Shown here: positions 1-7,474 of the stretch, one piece after another
How the letters are laid out: every line of letters starts with the position of its first letter
How positions within the stretch are numbered: the stretch's first letter is position 1
Source of the DNA: Thermoplasmatota archaeon
Lineage (GTDB): Archaea; Thermoplasmatota; E2; DHVEG-1
Direction of reading: 5' to 3'
DNA length: 10,531 nt
Assembly: GCA_030605515.1 (NCBI GenBank)
Contig: JAUWIE010000092.1
Span: forward strand, 1-10,531
Made by a program: the position numbers and the translations under genes
Notes under the pieces: model-generated
Databases searched by the model: none
The model's input: the letters and a program-made list of their open reading frames with translations, nothing else
Told to the model about the DNA's origin: nothing

Positions 1-650
1 AAATCAAAATCTGGTATATTATGATATTTTCTTTTTAAAAACGGGATTACAAAACCACCAAAAGCTGCATCTACATGTAAAAAAATATTTTCTGCAGTGC
101 AAAGATCAGATAGCTCTGGTATTGGATCAATTGTACCTAGCTCAGTTGAACCCGCAATTCCAACAATAGCTGCAGTTTTTTTATTAATTCTTTTTTTTAC
201 TTTTGAAATATCTATTGAATATTCTTTTGTTAAAGGAATGGTGACAAGTTTCATATCCATTAAAGATTCGATTTTCTGAAATGAAAAATGAGCGCTCTCA
301 GGAATAATAATTTCATTTTTTCCAGTTATTTTTTTTGCAATCCACATGGCAGTAATGTTACCTTCAGTTCCACCGCTGATAATTTGTCCTGTAGAGTTCG
401 TTGGTGCATTTAATAAGTTTGAAACAAATTGGATGTACTTTGATTCAATTTTTCTTGTCCCTGGGAATAATTCAGGATCTCCAAGATTAGTTTCAAGAAA
501 TCTAACATAAGCTTCTTTTGCTATAGGATGAGGCTGAGTGCACATAGAACCAATTATTCGACCACTGGAAAATGTATAATCATTTTTCTTATATTTATCA
601 AGTTCATCTAGAATAGTATTATAACTTTTTTTCATACTTATTGATTTCAT
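1..650 (-). CDS. mfnA: L-tyrosine/L-aspartate decarboxylase MfnA, 3' end beyond window
   Basis: PLP-dependent decarboxylase of the glutamate-decarboxylase fold group. In methanogens MfnA makes tyramine for methanofuran; in other archaea the same family makes beta-alanine from aspartate for coenzyme A. About 216 residues are visible, with C-terminal part outside the window. Diagnostic stretches are GSMCTQPHPIA near residue 35, LETNLGDPELFPGT near 52-65, SGGTEGN at 92-98 (phosphate-binding region), PESAHFSFQK near 116-125, GIAGSTELGTIDPIPEL, and HVDAAFGGFVIPF with D194 expected to hold the PLP pyridine nitrogen. The Schiff-base lysine lies beyond the edge. Family members usually read GGTEAN; here the A is G. 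ATG at 650 gives the longest product. A second in-frame ATG at 635 fits the family N-terminus as well and sits better with the A/T-rich box at 655-668. No Shine-Dalgarno is visible for either. The family call is firm; which substrate is used cannot be told. Confidence 0.92.
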   Translation of the reverse strand, partial: MKSISMKKSYNTILDELDKYKKNDYTFSSGRIIGSMCTQPHPIAKEAYVRFLETNLGDPELFPGTRKIESKYIQFVSNLLNAPTNSTGQIISGGTEGNITAMWIAKKITGKNEIIIPESAHFSFQKIESLMDMKLVTIPLTKEYSIDISKVKKRINKKTAAIVGIAGSTELGTIDPIPELSDLCTAENIFLHVDAAFGGFVIPFLKRKYHNIPDFD

Positions 651-749
651 TTTATTATACTGTATATTCAAAAGCACAAAAAAGATTTCGCTTCTTCACC
701 ATCACATTTACCAAATATAATAAAAGATAGTTTTGTCTTTCTGTATTGA
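651..749. promoter_or_regulatory. Divergent promoter region between mfnA and the P-type ATPase
   Basis: This short spacer must hold both promoters, because the two genes point away from each other. On the + strand an AAATATAAT box near 714-722 could be the TATA element of the ATPase, placing transcription start near 745. On the - strand GAATATA and TATAATAAA (about 651-668) are the only TATA-like boxes for mfnA, and would suit a leaderless or near-leaderless start at 635. Assignments are by eye only. Confidence 0.4.
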
Positions 750-755
750 GAGGTG
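750..755 (+). promoter_or_regulatory. Shine-Dalgarno site that sets the ATPase start at ATG 764
   Basis: GAGGTG sits 8 bases before ATG 764 and matches the archaeal anti-SD sequence. The longer reading frame could begin at TTG 746, but that would place this site inside the coding sequence and add six residues (MRGGSF) that look like a translated ribosome binding site. ATG 764 is therefore preferred. Confidence 0.75.
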
Positions 756-763
756 GGTCGTTT

Positions 764-3553
764 ATGTCAGATAAAAAAGATTTTTACAATATGACTGTTG
801 AAGAAACACTAGAATCATTGGGAACAACTAAGAAAGGATTGTCACAAAAAGAAACGCAAAACCGTCTTCTAAAATATGGTAAAAACGAGTTAACAGTTGA
901 TATTAAAACATCGCCATTGTTGATGTTCTTATCTCAGTTTAAAGAAGTCCTGGTCTTGGTACTAATTTTTGCTGGAATTATATCTTTTGCAATAGGCAGC
1001 TTACGTGATGGATCAGTAATGTTTATCATAGTTATATTGAACGCCGTTATAGGTTTTGTTCAGGAGTACAAAGCAGAGAAAATACTTGATCAGTTAAAAG
1101 ATCTTATTAAATCACCTGCAAAAATAATTCAAAATGGAGAAATCGTTGAAACTGATCAAGGGGAATTAGTACCTGGAAATATTGTAGTAGTTGAAGAAGG
1201 AGATAAAATCCCAGCAGATTTACGTATCATTGAATCTTTTAACCTTAGAACAAATGATTTCTCCCTCACAGGAGAATCAATGCCTCAGGAAAAACATAGT
1301 AACGCAATCAAAGAAGAAGTAACTCTTGCAGATAGAGATAATATGGTATATGTAGGGACAACAGTTGCCTCAGGAAATGCAAGAGGAGTGGTTGTTGCAA
1401 CAGGTATGAAGACAGAGTTAGGAAAAATAGCTAATATGACTCAAGAAACAGAGGTACTCCTGTCGCCTTTACAAAAGGAACTTGGTATCCTCGGTAACAA
1501 GTTAACTCTTATTGTAATATTTTTGAGTGTTGCTTTGTTTATCCTAGCTTTACAGCAGGGTTTTGATTTATATGTTAGCCTTGTGTATGCTCTTGGAATT
1601 GCTGTTGCATCAGTTCCTCAGGCACTCCCTGCGCAGGTAACTGTTGCTTTAACTACTGCCAGTAAGAGACTTGCTGAAAAAAAAGCAGTGGTAAAAAAAT
1701 TGCCTTCTGTAGAAACACTTGGTTCAACAAATGTGATATGTACTGATAAAACAGGGACTCTTACAAAAAATGAAATGACTGTTCGAGCTGTATGGTTCAA
1801 TGATAAAAAATTCACTGTTGAAGGTATTGGTTATGAACCTAAAGGGGGTATGCTTGATGAAAATGGGAATGCTCTTTCTCAGGGGGAGATAGATGAGTTA
1901 GAGGTCATGTTAGATGCGTCTACTATGGCGTCAAATGCAGAAATTCATGCACCTGATGATAAACATGATTCTTGGTATCCGATAGGTGATCCTACTGAAG
2001 CTGCTTTAATTACTCTTTCAACAAAAATGGGTACACGCTCCCCTATAGAAGATGAAGAAAACCCTGAATTACATGAGTTCCCATTTGATTCAGAGCGAAA
2101 AAGGATGAGTTCGATTCGTCAGTTTGGAGATCGTCAAGTGCTCACAATAAAAGGAGCTCTCGACAGTGTTCTTTCAATTACTACGCTCATCCATAAAACC
2201 AAATATATTTATAAAAATGGAAAAGCAGCTCCAATTACTGAAAATGATAAAAAAAAGATAAAACAGATTAGTGAAGAATATGCAGAAAAAGCAATGCGAG
2301 TACTTGCAATTGCTTATAGGCCTCTCGAAACGGATGGTAAGGATTACGTAATTGAAGAAATTGAAAAAGATGTTATTTTTTTAGGATTGGTAGGGATGAC
2401 AGATCCTCCGAAGGAGGGTGTAAAAGAAGCAATAGATGTTGCACATAAGGCTCATATTCGGACATTGATTATGACTGGCGACCATGCTATTACTGCTCAA
2501 GCAATTGGAAAAGAAATAGGGCTTTCGCCAACTGGTGAAGCCTCAATTGTAATTACAGGTCAAGAGCTACATAAAATGACAGATGAAGAGTTATCTACTA
2601 TTTTATCAAAAGACGACTCTATAATATTTTCCAGGGTGGATCCAAGTGATAAACTACGTATCGTAAAAACACTTGAAGGACAAGATAAAATAGTAGCAGT
2701 AACAGGAGATGGAGTAAATGATGCGCCAGCTCTTAAAATGGCACATATCGGGGTTGCTATGGGGAGAACAGGAACAGATGTTGCTAAAGAGTCCTCTGAA
2801 TTAATATTATTAGATGATAGTTATACAACACTTGTTTATGCTGTAAAAGAAGGACGGAGAATATATAATAACCTGAAAAAAACAATAATAGCATCTATGA
2901 CTACAAATGCAGCTGAACTTGCAGTTGTATTAATGGGACTTGCTGCTGTTGCTCTTTGGAACTGGGCAATACCTATTCTTGCCATACAGATTCTAGCAAT
3001 TGACCTATTTGCAGAAATATTACCTCTCACTTTTTTAACTTTTGATCCTGCGTCAAAAAAAGTTATGACCGCTCCCCCTAGAGATAGGAAGGCACATATA
3101 TTAAACAGGTTTACATCTGCAGAAATAATATTTTTTGGTATTTTGATAGGTGCCCTTGCGTTTTTGAATTTTGCTTTATTTATGCATCGAGAGGGAGTAA
3201 TTTTTACGATGGATAATGTAGACACAGTTTTGTATGCAAGAGCTACGACGATATGTTGGGTAACAATAGCCTACTGTCAATTTGCAAATATACTATCTCG
3301 GAGATATGAGCATACTTCAATATTTAACCGTAATTTCTTTACTAACAAACCACTATTGATAGTTATACTATTTTCAATAGGTTTAGTGCTTTTAGGTGTT
3401 TATGGCCCATATATCCATGAATTCCTATCATTTGCATATCTTAGTTTTACGGATTGGATGTATATTTTACTTTTCACAGGAATATTCCTTTTTGCTTTTG
3501 AAACATTGAAAGCATTTAAGAGATGGAAGTATAAACAGGCATTAAAAATTTGA
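764..3553 (+). CDS. Type II P-type cation-transporting ATPase (Ca2+- or Na+/K+-type)
   Basis: Integral membrane ion pump of 929 residues driven by ATP through a phospho-aspartate. Domains in order: cation-ATPase N-terminal domain (about 5-65), M1-M2 helices, actuator domain with TGES at 169-172, M3-M4, phosphorylation domain with DKTGTLT (D328), nucleotide domain with KGA (K463), hinge TGDGVND (D649, N652, D653), then six C-terminal helices. Length and layout fit type IIA/IIC pumps. By alignment in my head to SERCA, M4 reads VPQALP, with Q286 where calcium pumps have Glu; M5 reads NAAE (N715, E718); M6 has D747 and E751; M8 has CQFAN (Q839, N842), which resembles the Na,K-ATPase M8 QWAD stretch more than SERCA. 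The transported ion is therefore uncertain: Na+, K+, H+ or Ca2+. The gene stands alone, with its own Shine-Dalgarno site and a divergent neighbour. No frameshift or missing catalytic residue was seen. Confidence 0.95.
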   Translation: MSDKKDFYNMTVEETLESLGTTKKGLSQKETQNRLLKYGKNELTVDIKTSPLLMFLSQFKEVLVLVLIFAGIISFAIGSLRDGSVMFIIVILNAVIGFVQEYKAEKILDQLKDLIKSPAKIIQNGEIVETDQGELVPGNIVVVEEGDKIPADLRIIESFNLRTNDFSLTGESMPQEKHSNAIKEEVTLADRDNMVYVGTTVASGNARGVVVATGMKTELGKIANMTQETEVLLSPLQKELGILGNKLTLIVIFLSVALFILALQQGFDLYVSLVYALGIAVASVPQALPAQVTVALTTASKRLAEKKAVVKKLPSVETLGSTNVICTDKTGTLTKNEMTVRAVWFNDKKFTVEGIGYEPKGGMLDENGNALSQGEIDELEVMLDASTMASNAEIHAPDDKHDSWYPIGDPTEAALITLSTKMGTRSPIEDEENPELHEFPFDSERKRMSSIRQFGDRQVLTIKGALDSVLSITTLIHKTKYIYKNGKAAPITENDKKKIKQISEEYAEKAMRVLAIAYRPLETDGKDYVIEEIEKDVIFLGLVGMTDPPKEGVKEAIDVAHKAHIRTLIMTGDHAITAQAIGKEIGLSPTGEASIVITGQELHKMTDEELSTILSKDDSIIFSRVDPSDKLRIVKTLEGQDKIVAVTGDGVNDAPALKMAHIGVAMGRTGTDVAKESSELILLDDSYTTLVYAVKEGRRIYNNLKKTIIASMTTNAAELAVVLMGLAAVALWNWAIPILAIQILAIDLFAEILPLTFLTFDPASKKVMTAPPRDRKAHILNRFTSAEIIFFGILIGALAFLNFALFMHREGVIFTMDNVDTVLYARATTICWVTIAYCQFANILSRRYEHTSIFNRNFFTNKPLLIVILFSIGLVLLGVYGPYIHEFLSFAYLSFTDWMYILLFTGIFLFAFETLKAFKRWKYKQALKI

Positions 3554-3609
3554 TAAGTATGGATATCGAATTTTGTAAGTTTTAGAAGGACCTGGCGGAT
3601 TAGAATTGA

Positions 3610-3852
3610 TATAAAGGAAAAAAACTGCCTCTCTATAACAAGGATTCAAATAGTTTGGAGGATCATTTTTCCTGTCACAATCTACGACATTGTTTTACCA
3701 CATATCTTCGGAGAAACGGGATGCCACGGGAATTTATCAAAGAACTACGAGGGGATAAACGAAGAGAGGTAATTGATATCTATTATCATATTGACTTCAA
3801 AGATTTGAAAAAGGCGTATTTAGCTTGCATGCCTAAATTTAATGTGTACTAA
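3610..3852 (+). pseudogene. C-terminal stump of an archaeal tyrosine recombinase/integrase
   Basis: The open frame after TGA 3607 encodes a tail ending ...NSLEDHFSCHNLRHCFTTYLRRNGMPREFIKELRGDKRREVIDIYYHID..., matching the last ~80 residues of archaeal phage-type integrases. Visible catalytic residues are the HxxR pair (His codon 3676-3678, Arg 3685-3687) and the nucleophilic tyrosine in the IYYH motif (3781-3783). This group usually carries RGD(K/V)R in place of LGH, as here. The N-terminal DNA-binding domain and the first catalytic Arg are missing. In-frame homology continues upstream of the possible TTG at 3655, so the TTG is probably not a real start. The stump lies just after the ATPase gene and at the edge of a nuclease-rich segment, as a leftover of an integration event would. 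It is very unlikely to be active. The alternative is a short C-terminal-only protein, which I consider improbable. Confidence 0.8.
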
Positions 3853-3927
3853 ATCTGTTTTTAACAATTACAAAATTATTGCCAATAAATAATTCTAAAT
3901 CATTCATTTCCAAGAAGATATCTAAAT

Positions 3928-3992
3928 AATCATGAGGCTATAGTCAGAAATTTTAAGTAAAAATCATAACTATAATCATATCTAATAACTAA
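3928..3992. repeat. Dispersed intergenic repeat, copy A
   Basis: AATCATGAGGCTAT (3928-3941) is identical to 7646-7659. The following 38 bases, compared with copy B without gaps, match at roughly 60% and end in a shared ATAATCAT block. The core from AGGCTAT (3935-3992) also lines up with copy C at 6807. Copy A lies between the integrase stump and the 3' end of the 160-aa nuclease-like gene. Beyond the core, A and B both continue into a T-rich ATTTTTATAA.GTTATA-like segment. Confidence 0.5.
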
Positions 3993-4035
3993 GGTCAAAA
4001 TTATTTTTATAAGTTATATTGAGAAGATAGATACA

Positions 4036-4518
4036 TCATAAAATCCATTTTGTACTGATGTCTTTGTCAAGAAATGGAAATCTTTCTTTTTTAGTAATAA
4101 ATAAAACAATCATTTCATCTGCGGTACAGGATTTTTGTCCCCCAGCATATTTTTTATTAAAAATTTCAAAAGGGCGTGGAGCACTGAATATTATATCTTT
4201 GATTCTGGAACTGACTAAATCCACGCATGGTGCTATTCTTATATCGTATGGTATCCAAATGATTACATTAACAAATTCTAGCGCTTTTTTAAAATGAGTA
4301 TAGTTAGCTAGAACATTATTTTTTATATTACCGCATTCTACTCCGATTATATTGCTCTCATTCCTAAACTCAACTGGTGGATATGCAATAACATCGTATC
4401 TAACTGATCCTATGGCAAATTCTTCATAAATATACTTATTTGGAAAATGAAAGACTTTAGATAATAGCAATTTTGCATATTCTTTTAATAACCTGTGAGA
4501 TTTTGATTCTTTAGGCAT
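4036..4518 (-). CDS. Small PD-(D/E)xK-like (VECG-type) putative nuclease
   Basis: 160 residues from ATG 4518. A longer reading from TTG 4539 adds MIYFLLT, but a TATA-like GATATAC about 20-25 bases before the ATG favours a leaderless mRNA starting there. The pattern is that of compact restriction-endonuclease-fold proteins: an N-terminal helix (KSHRLLKEYAKLLL), a strand with YEEF (E32, E33), RYDVIAY with D42, a second strand IIGVECGN with E61 followed by C-G instead of x-K, then a helix and a strand ending VIIWIPYD (about 84-92). D42...E61 would be the metal ligands; the usual catalytic Lys is absent at E+2. Archaeal proteins with VECG followed by (I/L)PY(D/G) share this layout, and their function is mostly unknown to me. 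It is the first of three leftward genes with nuclease-like signatures, separated from the next by about 100 bases. A non-catalytic role is possible. Confidence 0.6.
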   Translation of the reverse strand: MPKESKSHRLLKEYAKLLLSKVFHFPNKYIYEEFAIGSVRYDVIAYPPVEFRNESNIIGVECGNIKNNVLANYTHFKKALEFVNVIIWIPYDIRIAPCVDLVSSRIKDIIFSAPRPFEIFNKKYAGGQKSCTADEMIVLFITKKERFPFLDKDISTKWIL

Positions 4519-4620
4519 CGTCAATAAAAAGTATATCAAAATGACTATTAAATATTGTAAGTTTTATCCAATTCCATTTTTCTATATTAAGAAAATCCAA
4601 ATTATCACCATGTGCTTTGA

Positions 4621-5712
4621 TCAGAAAAGTTTCCATTCCTCTTGATCCAATTGTTCTATTGCTGTTGCATCATTAATATAATACCTTCTTGTTGAATAGT
4701 CATCATTAATATATGCGATAATCATGGAAATGTATATGCCCTTTTCATGGTGAACAATACCATTAGCATGTCTACCCAGAGATCCTTCAAATGTAACTTT
4801 ATCTACAAGAACCGTTTTCTGTCCAAGAAATGCATCATCCATATCATAGAACTTATCACCAAAAATCTTTGAAAGGTTTACAACTACAATATTTCTACCA
4901 TGAGAGGGCAACTGGTCGATTTTCGTTAATATCTTTTGCTTTATTCGTCCAGCATCCTCAACCTTTTGAAAAGGCGACATCATCGAACCAACAAAACCCT
5001 TCTTGACTTTTTTATCTCTATAAAGTCTAACATGTGCAATATCAATACCTTTTCTTGTAATTGTCATTTCATCAACCTCAGGATCATCCTGATCAGCGTT
5101 CTGTTCATTGGCAGAGTTTTCGTCTATGATTTTTTTCATTTCAACAACAAAATAATCTATATCTTCCTCTGTAAATTCTTCATATATCGTATAACAAACA
5201 ATGTAAGAATTGTCATCAAAATCATCGATTTTTGTTCTTATATTCTGATGTATTTTGTCCATTTTTTGAAAATTTTGATCTGGGAAAACAGTAAATATCT
5301 CTATAAAAAAATCTTTATCGTTTGTTGTTATATTCGCATCAACTTTTGTTCCTTTCTCCGTAATATTAGGTTCATATTCGACCTGAAAATCATCTGAGAC
5401 TTTTGAGTAATAATAAGATAAGACATCAACTTCTGACATTGATGAATGAAAACCAGTATTATCCTTGTCATGGATCTTATTAAGGATCCTTTTAAATTTG
5501 TTGCATTTTGATTCAAGGATTTTTAGGTTATTGGAGAGTTTTTCAGCATTTCCATCTTTCAATAGATACCAAAAAAGTGGGTGTTGCTTCAATCGCTCAG
5601 GGGTATCAAAAAAGAATTTTATTAAATTACCATCAATATATTTCTTTAAATCTGGATATGTTTCAAGAGCAACTTCTACTTTTTTAAATTCATTATCCGT
5701 TATTGGCCTCAA
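4621..5712 (-). CDS. Uncharacterised protein with a degenerate PD-(D/E)xK-like core
   Basis: 363 residues. TTG 5712 is chosen as start because AAAGGTGGT lies 5 bases before it and no nearby in-frame ATG exists. Residues 1-90 are charged and helical. Residues 91-140 carry SEVDVLSYYY (possible helix-A glutamate E94), TKVDANI (D125) and FFIEIFTVF (E138), the D...E-x-x pattern of the restriction-endonuclease fold, with F140 where the usual Lys would be. An acidic linker follows (about 197-216). Residues 255-290 read GRIKQKILTKIDQLP then NIVVVNLSKIFGD, a helix-strand pair that I have seen in related nuclease-like proteins. A TATA-like ATATTTATG at 5755-5763 suggests an own promoter and a short leader. 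I do not recognise a named family. It could be a catalytically altered nuclease, a regulatory partner of its neighbours, or an unrelated protein with chance motif matches. Confidence 0.75.
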   Translation of the reverse strand: MRPITDNEFKKVEVALETYPDLKKYIDGNLIKFFFDTPERLKQHPLFWYLLKDGNAEKLSNNLKILESKCNKFKRILNKIHDKDNTGFHSSMSEVDVLSYYYSKVSDDFQVEYEPNITEKGTKVDANITTNDKDFFIEIFTVFPDQNFQKMDKIHQNIRTKIDDFDDNSYIVCYTIYEEFTEEDIDYFVVEMKKIIDENSANEQNADQDDPEVDEMTITRKGIDIAHVRLYRDKKVKKGFVGSMMSPFQKVEDAGRIKQKILTKIDQLPSHGRNIVVVNLSKIFGDKFYDMDDAFLGQKTVLVDKVTFEGSLGRHANGIVHHEKGIYISMIIAYINDDYSTRRYYINDATAIEQLDQEEWKLF

Positions 5713-5717
5713 ATCTT

Positions 5718-5726
5718 ACCACCTTT
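5718..5726 (-). promoter_or_regulatory. Shine-Dalgarno site deciding a TTG start
   Basis: Read on the - strand, AAAGGTGGT ends 5 bases before TTG 5712. It is the main support for calling this non-ATG start in the 363-aa gene. Confidence 0.65.
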
Positions 5727-5820
5727 TGATTACTACGACCATTTTAACTTGTCATAAATATGGAGGGCATCTCCTTAACATTGATTAATGAAACTTTGAA
5801 ATGGTTACAAATTTCATTTC

Positions 5821-6675
5821 TTAGTATCCTTTTGGTGTAATGATTACTTTAACAGCAATTTTTTCGTTTTCTCTAGATAAATCATTTTCAATAGCTGATT
5901 GGTTTGATATTCTGTTTTCGGGATCATACACAAAACAAAAGAGGGTTTTACAATCGTGGTGGCTTTTATAACGATCAATGTCAACTATTAGCTCATCACT
6001 TAGTTTTTTCGGTGTTAGACCAGCACGAGTCTTTTTGACTTCTATGGCAATTTTTTTATTTTTTAATAAAAAGTCAATTCTAGAACAATTGGATGCATAA
6101 CTTGGTGTCCATTCCTCAGGTCTGACATCATTAAAGTGAATTTTTAGCATTGCATGTAGCAAGTCTTGTACATCATATTCATCTTTAATTTCAAATGTTG
6201 AGCGTTTTTCATGACGTTGTTTCAACTGATTAGCAACAATATGGAATTTCCTAAACAACTGCTCAATCTTGACGTATGAGTCATGCAATTCTAATGTTTT
6301 TACTTCAATTGATGATTTTTTTCTTTTAGTTTTTTTCGCTTCTGTTTGTATTATTTTCGGATGCGATTTTTTGTCTGTTAATATATTATCAAGATGTTCT
6401 GTATATAATCTATAAAAATCGTTATCATTAATACGTTTAATTATGCGATTTTTTAGTATATGGCCAATTTCTTTTTTTGTTAAGTTAAATGCCGTTTGTG
6501 TTATATCTAATAATTCCTGCTTAGAGAGATTTGAGTTTTTTGCAATTTTTAAATGATGTTTTTTTAATGACGTATATACACTTGATCTAATGGGATCAAA
6601 AGCGATTCTTTTTACATAATTGATTAAATCGTTTGTAATTTCGTCACAAACATCATTAAGTTCTTCATATTTCAT
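5821..6675 (-). CDS. Putative PD-(D/E)xK endonuclease, DpnII/MboI-like C-terminal domain
   Basis: 284 residues from ATG 6675. The C-terminal third is a well-formed restriction-endonuclease-like domain: YDVQDLLHAMLKIHFNDVRPEEW (about 167-189, helix A with an acidic D/E-rich stretch), SRIDFLL with D201, and IAIEVKKT with E212 and K214, giving a complete D-x10-E-x-K active site. This is followed by LIVDIDRY and TLFCFVYDPENRI (strand and conserved aspartate), then NDLSRE. The wording closely matches a bacterial and archaeal family that Pfam groups, as I recall, under REase_DpnII-MboI. The N-terminal ~130 residues are helical and lysine-rich, and I cannot assign them; they may give partner or target specificity. 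No methyltransferase lies beside it, so a classical restriction-modification pair is not supported. It sits head-to-head with the Fic/Doc gene and in tandem with two other nuclease-like genes, which suggests a defence role (inference). Confidence 0.85.
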   Translation of the reverse strand: MKYEELNDVCDEITNDLINYVKRIAFDPIRSSVYTSLKKHHLKIAKNSNLSKQELLDITQTAFNLTKKEIGHILKNRIIKRINDNDFYRLYTEHLDNILTDKKSHPKIIQTEAKKTKRKKSSIEVKTLELHDSYVKIEQLFRKFHIVANQLKQRHEKRSTFEIKDEYDVQDLLHAMLKIHFNDVRPEEWTPSYASNCSRIDFLLKNKKIAIEVKKTRAGLTPKKLSDELIVDIDRYKSHHDCKTLFCFVYDPENRISNQSAIENDLSRENEKIAVKVIITPKGY

Positions 6676-6806
6676 TTTATCAACTCAAACTACATATTTG
6701 TAACTTCTATCGTTTTAAAAAGATGTTCTTGTTGTATACTATCAGCGGTTCACTCTAAAACATTTAATTTCCATCTTTTTTCTAGTTGATTCTTATTAGA
6801 ATAAAA

Positions 6807-6864
6807 AGGCTATGATTAAAGCGTCTAAGGAGAAAAAAGAAATATAATTACTATTTATGATTAG
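6807..6864. repeat. Dispersed intergenic repeat, copy C
   Basis: AGGCTATGATTA is identical to copy B (7653-7664). Compared without gaps over 58 bases, the two match at about 70%, sharing AAGGAGA/GAGGAGA in the middle and ending in the same ATTAG. It lies upstream of the Fic/Doc gene. Confidence 0.5.
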
Positions 6865-6878
6865 ATATTGGAAGCAAT

Positions 6879-6891
6879 ACCTAGCAGGTTT
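6879..6891. repeat. 13-bp dyad motif, copy 1
   Basis: ACCTAGCAGGTTT is found again at 7627-7639. Its first 11 bases are an interrupted palindrome, ACCT-AGC-AGGT, which is operator-like. This copy is about 115 bases before the Fic/Doc start codon. Confidence 0.4.
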
Positions 6892-6968
6892 ACAATGGGG
6901 TGGGATAAAAAACCAGCTAAAAAGATACAAGATTATTACCATGTGACGTACTCTCCGCCATAAATGGT

Positions 6969-6978
6969 AAACTATATC
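6969..6978 (+). promoter_or_regulatory. TATA-like box of the Fic/Doc gene
   Basis: AAACTATATC lies about 26-30 bases before ATG 7004. No Shine-Dalgarno precedes the ATG, so a leaderless transcript starting at or very near the start codon is the simplest reading. Confidence 0.4.
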
Positions 6979-7003
6979 TGAAGTTTTATCATATGTTTTT
7001 TTG

Positions 7004-7471
7004 ATGGTCGAATATCTTAATGAAGAAGAAATAATTGAAATTAATAGATTATGTTTAGAACTCAGTGAAGAAATTGAAGAATTTATCATAATTCAGCCTG
7101 ATGATGTTAATTATATTTTGAAGTTCACCTCTTATAATTTTGATGATATCTATAAACTATCTTTGGCTTATTGTATATCATTAATTGTTCTTCATCCCTT
7201 TAAAAATGGAAATCATAGAACTTCATTGATTGCTGCAGAGCATTTTTTATTAAAAAATAATTTCCGATCCATTAGTACAGATGAAAAAGATTTAAAAATA
7301 CAAAAATGGCGAATTGAATATGAGGAGAAAAATGATTTAGAAAAAGAATTTTTTAGAATAACTTGTATCGAAGACGAAAATAAAAAATCAAATGAAATTA
7401 AAAAGGTTATGAAATCAGAATATGGAATAACTATTGAAAAATGGTTTAGAGATAATTTTATCAATAAATAA
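7004..7471 (+). CDS. Fic/Doc-family protein, possible toxin
   Basis: 155 residues from ATG 7004; TTG 7001 would add one residue. The Fic signature is HPFKNGNHRT with H64, P65, F66, G69, N70 and R72, preceded by the usual helix (YKLSLAYCISLIVL) and followed by SLIAAEHFLLKNN. Fic proteins transfer AMP or other phosphate-containing groups to protein targets; the short Doc branch phosphorylates targets and acts as a toxin. Size and wording fit the Doc or small-Fic branch. AMP-transferring Fic proteins usually have G, and Doc-like ones K, just before the final Arg; here it is H71, so the reaction type cannot be predicted. No inhibitory (S/T)xxxE(G/N) helix is obvious in the protein itself. No Phd-like antitoxin gene lies upstream. 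A tiny convergent ORF at the 3' end is the only small-partner candidate. Residues 100-155 are a charged helical tail. Confidence 0.85.
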   Translation: MVEYLNEEEIIEINRLCLELSEEIEEFIIIQPDDVNYILKFTSYNFDDIYKLSLAYCISLIVLHPFKNGNHRTSLIAAEHFLLKNNFRSISTDEKDLKIQKWRIEYEEKNDLEKEFFRITCIEDENKKSNEIKKVMKSEYGITIEKWFRDNFINK

Positions 7472-7474
7472 ATT

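Larger units (their letters stand above)
6676..7003. other. Head-to-head spacer between the nuclease and Fic/Doc genes
   Basis: These 328 bases hold no convincing gene. For the leftward nuclease gene, ACAAATATG near 6692-6700 is a TATA candidate. For the rightward gene, AACTATAT near 6970-6976 lies about 26-30 bases before its ATG. In between are repeat copy C and one copy of the ACCT-AGC-AGGT dyad. A 22-codon open frame (ATG 6895 to TAA 6963) is present but has no ribosome binding site. Confidence 0.6.

Noticed and set aside
2836..3225. 129-codon - strand frame
   Set aside because: Antisense shadow of the ATPase transmembrane region M5-M8, where codon bias keeps the opposite frame open.
3573..4566. 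12-bp identical word TTGTAAGTTTTA at 3573-3584 and 4555-4566, considered as attachment-site repeats
   Set aside because: Short and AT-rich; words of this length recur by chance in 10 kb of this composition, and the surrounding bases do not match.
4511..4620. - strand open frame continuing past the stop of the 363-aa gene in another frame, ending over the start of the 160-aa gene
   Set aside because: It could hint at a frameshifted C-terminal extension, but the 35 or so residues show no recognisable motif, and the 363-aa protein ends plausibly on its own.
4936..5397. 153-codon + strand frame
   Set aside because: Lies entirely antisense within the 363-aa gene, is dominated by Ile, Phe, Tyr and Cys as expected of an AT-rich shadow frame, and has no start signal.
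6895..6963. 22-codon ORF (MGWDKKPAKKIQDYY...) before the Fic/Doc gene, considered as an antitoxin
   Set aside because: Too short, no Shine-Dalgarno, and the 13-bp dyad overlaps its upstream side; no resemblance to Phd or Fic-partner proteins.
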